Assembly (NCBI GenBank): GCA_030592625.1
Contig: JAUVIY010000094.1
Span: 1 to 8,937 of the forward strand
Direction: 5' to 3'
Length of the DNA stretch: 8,937 nucleotides
Source: Spirochaeta sp.
GTDB lineage: Bacteria; Spirochaetota; Spirochaetia; DSM-2461
Under the pieces are notes generated by a model. That model ran no database searches, was not told where the DNA came from, and worked only from the letters and a program-made list of their open reading frames with translations. The translations under genes were made by a program, and so were the position numbers. Positions within the stretch are counted from its first letter, which is position 1. Every line of letters begins with the position of its first letter. Positions 5,250 through 8,937 of the stretch are shown here, one piece after another.

Positions 5250-6743
5250 GTGAGTACGTTTTCAAAAGCCCTGGATGCTGCCAGGGATGTCATGGATCGT
5301 GGTGGTTTCCGCGAGGCCTTCACTCAGGTCGTCGATGTTCCTGTGAGCCGTCCCGATGAACTTTTTATAAAAATTGCATTAATGGCCGACGCCGGTATTG
5401 CACTGCGTGACGGTTCAATCCTTGAATACGGCCTGTATCTGTTGGAACATCATTCCGCCGACATCCTGGCCGTACCATCATTCGCACCATTCCTCTGGTT
5501 TAACATCGCCAACCTTCGGGCCAATCTTCTGGCGGTGCGGGAAGCCGAGGGGGGTCAACGGTGCTGGTACGAGCGCAGGCAGACGGCTCCGGCACGGGAG
5601 GCTTATGCCAAAGCCTATGACAGTGCCGGGAACGATGAAGTTCTCAAGGCCCGAATACTCACCGCTCATGCCAGACTCCTGACAGGTCTGGGAAGAGATT
5701 GGGAGGCTTTCGGTCTGTTTCATAAGGCCTCTAAACTGGATCCTGATGATGAAGAAGCCCTTTTCGGCCGAACCGAAACCCTGATCGGTCTGGCCGGGAC
5801 AGCACCGGCTCTGGAAAATAACCTGTTGAAGGAGGCTGCCGATCATCTGGACTTGCTGATGAAAAACGAAGAGGGTCCGGGACAAAACGAGTCGGCCGAG
5901 CGCATGGCGGAATATCTGGTCGAGCGCCTCGATTCCGATAGCCGTAACGAGAAAATCACATATCCGAAGAACACCGTCGTTACCAACACAGAAAGAGAGC
6001 ATACAATGGTAATGTACTCCCTGAAGAACTGCCTCTACCTTACTCCTTGTGCTTCCTGCCGGAGATGTGACAGGGCGGTTGGGGATGCCGCCGCTCTTGG
6101 AGCCCACCATGCCGTTGTCGGCGGAAAAACCTCCGGCCGTTACCGGAAGACTGCGGTTCTCACCGGCAGGCTCACCGAAAGATACAGGGCGTTAAGAGTG
6201 GCCCTTATAGACCATTACCGTAAGACGAATGTTCCCGACGGTGCGGATCACCAGCCTCATTTCCCGGAAGTTGACGACTGGCATCCCGTCCCTTCTGCGA
6301 CCGCTGCGCTGGTTTTGGCATTGGCCGGCAGTGGTGCCATGCTTGAGGGTATGGCCGCATGTGTCGCATTGTTCCTCGGACGTGATACTACCGGTCCTGT
6401 GCGGATCGACCATATTCTCGGATCCCCGGGTACCCCCGGGGCATCCTTGAAAGGTGAGAAAAACCCGGCACTGCATGGTTTCTGGGACCTGTGGGCCGAT
6501 GGTGTCGAAGGTCTTGTGAACGGTGCGGAACTGCCGGAACTCTTCAGTCGCTCACTTTCCTCCACCGAAGTAGAAGAACTTTCCCTGGATACCGAGGGTC
6601 TTACCGATAAGGCTCTCGGGCTCCTCGGCTGGTTCCAAAGTCTCATCGGGTATCTTATACGGATGGCTGACAGGGATGCCCGGGGAGAAATCGATAATCC
6701 GCCGCTTTGGCCGTTACAGCCTTTTGTACTTCCTAAAAGGTAA
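5250..6743 (+). CDS. TPR-like repeat protein with a four-cysteine cluster and possible HEPN-type domain
   Basis: This 497-residue protein is predicted cytosolic; no signal peptide or clear membrane segment is seen. Residues about 5-205 are helical repeats of TPR character; the clearest unit is FGLFHKASKLDPDDEEALFGRTE at 154-176. A charged linker (206-250) leads to a C-terminal domain opening with Cys261, Cys267, Cys270 and Cys273 (C-x6-C-x2-C-x2-C), which could bind zinc. Residues 308-325 (LTERYRALRVALIDHYRK) form a helix with Arg316 and His322 spaced as Rx5H, within the Rx4-6H range of HEPN ribonuclease domains. By eye the C-terminal half recalls the LA2681-like HEPN family, but I cannot confirm that. 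GTG 5250 is chosen because helix one begins there; TTG 5223 would add nine residues upstream of the TATAAT box. ATG 5292, preceded by AGGGA, is an alternative that would cut helix one. It may cooperate with the gene at 6821, but each has its own promoter. Confidence 0.75.
   Translation: MSTFSKALDAARDVMDRGGFREAFTQVVDVPVSRPDELFIKIALMADAGIALRDGSILEYGLYLLEHHSADILAVPSFAPFLWFNIANLRANLLAVREAEGGQRCWYERRQTAPAREAYAKAYDSAGNDEVLKARILTAHARLLTGLGRDWEAFGLFHKASKLDPDDEEALFGRTETLIGLAGTAPALENNLLKEAADHLDLLMKNEEGPGQNESAERMAEYLVERLDSDSRNEKITYPKNTVVTNTEREHTMVMYSLKNCLYLTPCASCRRCDRAVGDAAALGAHHAVVGGKTSGRYRKTAVLTGRLTERYRALRVALIDHYRKTNVPDGADHQPHFPEVDDWHPVPSATAALVLALAGSGAMLEGMAACVALFLGRDTTGPVRIDHILGSPGTPGASLKGEKNPALHGFWDLWADGVEGLVNGAELPELFSRSLSSTEVEELSLDTEGLTDKALGLLGWFQSLIGYLIRMADRDARGEIDNPPLWPLQPFVLPKR
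6420..6446. repeat. Strong GC-rich inverted repeat inside the TPR gene
   Basis: Arms GGATCCCCGGG (6420-6430) and CCCGGGGCATCC (6435-6446) pair over 11 bp with one bulged C and a TACC loop. It encodes GSPGTPGAS (391-399), a Gly/Pro turn between the middle and last parts of the protein. It is the strongest hairpin noticed in the window. No T-run follows. Confidence 0.75.
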
Positions 6744-6747
6744 TTAC

Positions 6748-6777
6748 TTGCCTGCTGTGAACCGGGGTGGCTATAAT
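6748..6777 (+). promoter_or_regulatory. Putative promoter of the repeat-bearing membrane protein gene
   Basis: TTGCCT (6748-6753, four of six consensus bases) and a perfect TATAAT (6772-6777) are separated by 18 bp. A start near 6784 would leave a leader of about 35 bases, enough for the Shine-Dalgarno site. This is the best sigma-70-type promoter in the window and suggests that the gene is transcribed separately from the TPR gene ending at 6743. Confidence 0.6.
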
Positions 6778-6806
6778 GAGGTATTCGCATAGCAATTTTT
6801 TATGAC

Positions 6807-6811
6807 AAGGA
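6807..6811 (+). promoter_or_regulatory. Ribosome binding site before 6821
   Basis: AAGGA lies 9 bases before the ATG at 6821 and fixes that start. The upstream frame offers no other start with a comparable site. Confidence 0.6.
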
Positions 6812-6820
6812 TATTCGCCC

Positions 6821-8937
6821 ATGTCTGATTCCATCGTCCCCGAATCCCGGATCTTCCGCATTGGTCGTGAATGCTACATTGTATATCTCGGCAAGGAACT
6901 GGACGACATCCGTCCCTTTCTACGGATCGGTAATACACGGGATATTCCTGCTGAAGTCCATAATGTTCTTTCCACCACCGTGGTAACTGACGATCATGTC
7001 GGGAATCCGTTGCTTGAGATTTTGATTGCCCCGAAGTTTCACGGACGCTATCTGGGTGATACGGGCGTTGTGGCGACAATCAGGCGCTTCTTCAAGAGTT
7101 TCGATTTACCCACAGATGACGTAACCGACTACAGGAAAGTGAAAGACGGTGAATGCCGTCACATGATCTGGTTTTATTCCAGTGGTAATATCCATCTTCG
7201 TTTTGATGATCGGATTATCTTCGACCTGTATAAAAGGGAAAAGGAAGACCGGCACTTCGTTCGTCTTTATGAAGAAGCCAAAGGCGAGTTCCTCAGGAAT
7301 CCTCTTCGTTACATCCGACAGGACTTCTCCGGTCAGGGTGTAGTACTGACAAAAGGCAATGCGTTCTGGTATGAAACCGGGGAACTCCTCTCTTTCGCAT
7401 CGCACCCGGGTTTCGTCGCCAAACTTATGGGAGATGGTGTTGATCCCGACTTCATAAGCGCTTCTGCCTATAATCTCACACCCGATCTGATGGATTCCCA
7501 TGACGCTGCCGTATATATAGGATTCATCAAACGGATGCGGCAGCGCTGTAAACAGCTCCGTGTCATCACATCCAGCCCTGAATTGCAGCGGAAACTGAAA
7601 CTGCTCTTCCCGGAAAGAGGCGATGTGCCCGTCACCCTGGACGTTACTGATGTCTCGGGTAAGAGAAAGGCAACCTTCCGGGATTCCATCATCAGTCGGA
7701 AAGAGGATAACTGGCACCTGCATCGCACAGGATTGCCGGAACTCACATTCGGAGCCGAGTCGGATAGCGGTATTTCAATAGATATTGAAAATGGTCGTAT
7801 AAAGTTCAGTTCCGATACGGGAAGTGTGACATTTTCTCCACCCGGCGGATTTCCGATTGAATTCGTCGGTCATGAAGTTCCGGATAACCAGCTGATGGAT
7901 AAATATGTAGGGTACACCCTCACGAATATGAAAGATCATCTGTCGGATAGTGAAGTTCAGGCTGTTACTGCACTGGAACGATATCTGAAGATGTTCAGGG
8001 ATGATATAACAGCCAAGAAAGCCACTGTCAGTCCGTTACTCAGGCAGACCGGCGGGAATGCCAGGGATGACCTGCGCCGCTGTTCCCCGTCTGAGGGTGG
8101 TCCGTCATGGTTTTTCTTCACTAACGTCCTGTCCATTCTCGAGATTTCGAAGAAACGACTGGGTCATGATCACGGGCTTACCAAAAGTGCCGAACAGATG
8201 ATCGGAGCCGTCAGAGCGCTACTGAACCGGCTTTCCGCTCCGGATTCGGTTCTGCCCTTCTGGGGCGACCTTTACTTCGGCGATGAGCCCTGTCTGCTTT
8301 GGCGTGCGTCCAAACGTGGTTTCGTTCCTGCTGATATCGTGGCCACCCGTGAGACGAACGATCGTATCTCCGGAATCGCAAGTCTGAATGAAACGCCCTG
8401 GCATGACGATCTTGATCGATTGCTCAGCCTTATCAGCAGCTTGGGACAGGGTGGTCAGGGACCCCTGACAGATGAGCAGCTGGCCCATCTGTCACAGCCC
8501 GACAAAGACCAGGTGAAACCTGAAAGCGACAAAAAGAAGGAATCCGCTGAACCGGGTAGAATCCGCGCACCCGAACACCGAGAGAGGCAGGCTGAATCCA
8601 TCGAGGGTTTTTCAGGCATAAGCCGGAAGAAACCGGGGCAAAAAGCCGCCGATAAAGGCAGGAGGAAAGGATGGATATGGATTCTGCTCATTCTTCTGCT
8701 TCTAATCGGCGGGGCAGTGGCCTGGGATCTTTCAGACAAGGCTCCGTGGGGCAGCGTGCTCAGCAGTTTCGAAGTTGGCGAAAGTGATATCAGTGACAAA
8801 GGTACCGAGGCAGCCGGGGACTCAGATAAAGACGATTCCGGCGATACTGCGGGCGGTACGGCTACTGCTGGCGGTACAGATACCGCTGATGGTACAGATA
8901 CCGCTGATGGTACAGATACCGCTGATGGTACAGATAC
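6821..8937 (+). CDS. Unrecognised single-pass membrane protein with a repeat linker, 5' part
   Basis: The frame is open for 705 codons and runs off the window, so the C terminus is missing. I do not recognise the family. There is no signal peptide. Residues 1 to about 545 look folded and soluble. Within them, about 205-265 (a strand, then MDSHDAAVYIGFIKRMRQRC, strand KQLRVIT, helix SPELQRKLKLLF) resembles the second half of a STAS domain, with Asp225-Ser226 where STAS proteins have the DS pair; this is a hypothesis. Residues 546-615 are a polar, basic, Gln/Glu/Lys-rich stretch ending KGRRKG. One transmembrane helix (about 618-636, WIWILLILLLLIGGAVAW) follows. By the positive-inside rule the N-terminal part is cytoplasmic. 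After it comes an acidic Gly/Asp/Thr/Ser linker (655-678), then repeats of GTDTAD from 679 to the edge. A wall- or periplasm-facing domain may follow, by analogy with other cytoplasm-TM-linker proteins. It has its own promoter and ribosome binding site. Confidence 0.85.
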   Translation, partial: MSDSIVPESRIFRIGRECYIVYLGKELDDIRPFLRIGNTRDIPAEVHNVLSTTVVTDDHVGNPLLEILIAPKFHGRYLGDTGVVATIRRFFKSFDLPTDDVTDYRKVKDGECRHMIWFYSSGNIHLRFDDRIIFDLYKREKEDRHFVRLYEEAKGEFLRNPLRYIRQDFSGQGVVLTKGNAFWYETGELLSFASHPGFVAKLMGDGVDPDFISASAYNLTPDLMDSHDAAVYIGFIKRMRQRCKQLRVITSSPELQRKLKLLFPERGDVPVTLDVTDVSGKRKATFRDSIISRKEDNWHLHRTGLPELTFGAESDSGISIDIENGRIKFSSDTGSVTFSPPGGFPIEFVGHEVPDNQLMDKYVGYTLTNMKDHLSDSEVQAVTALERYLKMFRDDITAKKATVSPLLRQTGGNARDDLRRCSPSEGGPSWFFFTNVLSILEISKKRLGHDHGLTKSAEQMIGAVRALLNRLSAPDSVLPFWGDLYFGDEPCLLWRASKRGFVPADIVATRETNDRISGIASLNETPWHDDLDRLLSLISSLGQGGQGPLTDEQLAHLSQPDKDQVKPESDKKKESAEPGRIRAPEHRERQAESIEGFSGISRKKPGQKAADKGRRKGWIWILLILLLLIGGAVAWDLSDKAPWGSVLSSFEVGESDISDKGTEAAGDSDKDDSGDTAGGTATAGGTDTADGTDTADGTDTADGTD
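8855..8937 (+). repeat. 18-bp tandem repeats encoding GTDTAD
   Basis: Three perfect copies of ggtacagataccgctgat lie at 8873-8890, 8891-8908 and 8909-8926. A fourth is cut by the window edge after 11 bases (8927-8937). A diverged copy at 8855-8872 (13 of 18 bases, GTATAG) precedes them. The unit is a multiple of three, so gain or loss of copies keeps the reading frame and only changes linker length. Perfect identity, including third codon positions, points to recent slippage expansion. The array's full length lies beyond the window. Confidence 0.97.

Noticed and set aside
5478..6110. 210-codon open frame on the minus strand inside the TPR gene.
   Set aside because: It is a shadow frame in GC-rich coding DNA; the plus-strand frame is longer, has a promoter and contains repeat and motif structure.
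6420..6434. GGATCCCCGGGTACC is identical to a stretch of the pUC polylinker (BamHI-SmaI-KpnI), suggesting vector contamination.
   Set aside because: The match stops after 15 bases, the flanks do not continue the polylinker, and the reading frame runs through unbroken with sensible protein sequence. The string is explained by the local inverted repeat.
6776..6805. Nine-codon frame (ATG AGG TAT ...) in the leader of the 6821 gene, as a leader peptide.
   Set aside because: It begins inside the -10 box, so it would not be transcribed from that promoter, and it has no ribosome binding site.
7106..7723. 205-codon open frame on the minus strand inside the 6821 gene.
   Set aside because: It lies wholly within a 705-codon frame with promoter and ribosome binding site; no start signal or recognisable domain was seen on the minus strand.

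Overview
The window (8937 bp, moderately GC-rich, densely coding) most resembles a chromosomal segment of a free-living spirochaete of the Spirochaeta/Treponema group. The basis is the order priA, def, fmt, stand-alone PASTA protein, together with CsgG/PEGA lipoprotein-type and TPR proteins that spirochaetes carry in number. This placement is an inference; there is no rRNA or tRNA here to settle it. No mobile element, CRISPR array, tRNA or rRNA was seen, and no gap between genes exceeds 163 bp.

Left part (1-5182): the 3' end of priA (replication restart helicase) runs rightward and meets, one base apart, a leftward gene for an exported CsgG-like plus PEGA-domain protein. From 1779 a tight rightward operon with two 4-bp ATGA overlaps encodes peptide deformylase (def), methionyl-tRNA formyltransferase (fmt) and a membrane-anchored protein with three PASTA domains but no kinase. 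Def and Fmt are the two enzymes that remove and add the formyl group of initiator methionine. The PASTA protein should bind peptidoglycan. It converges, 7 bp apart, on a leftward gene for a VanY-type D,D-carboxypeptidase lipoprotein, so cell-wall functions cluster here.

Right part (5183-8937): a 67-bp divergent promoter region separates the carboxypeptidase gene from a rightward gene for a 497-residue protein. That protein has TPR-like helical repeats, a four-cysteine cluster and a possible HEPN-type Rx5H motif. After a good promoter, a long unrecognised reading frame follows from 6821 and runs off the window. It has a soluble region of about 615 residues with a possible STAS-like fold, one transmembrane helix, and an acidic outer linker of near-perfect 18-bp tandem repeats encoding GTDTAD. 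These last two genes are the least explained part of the window and the best candidates for something undescribed.

Expression pattern: fmt, the PASTA gene and the 6821 gene have clear Shine-Dalgarno sequences. Four other genes (CsgG-like, def, carboxypeptidase, TPR) lack one and instead have -10-like hexamers 6-9 bp before the start codon, which suggests leaderless transcripts.
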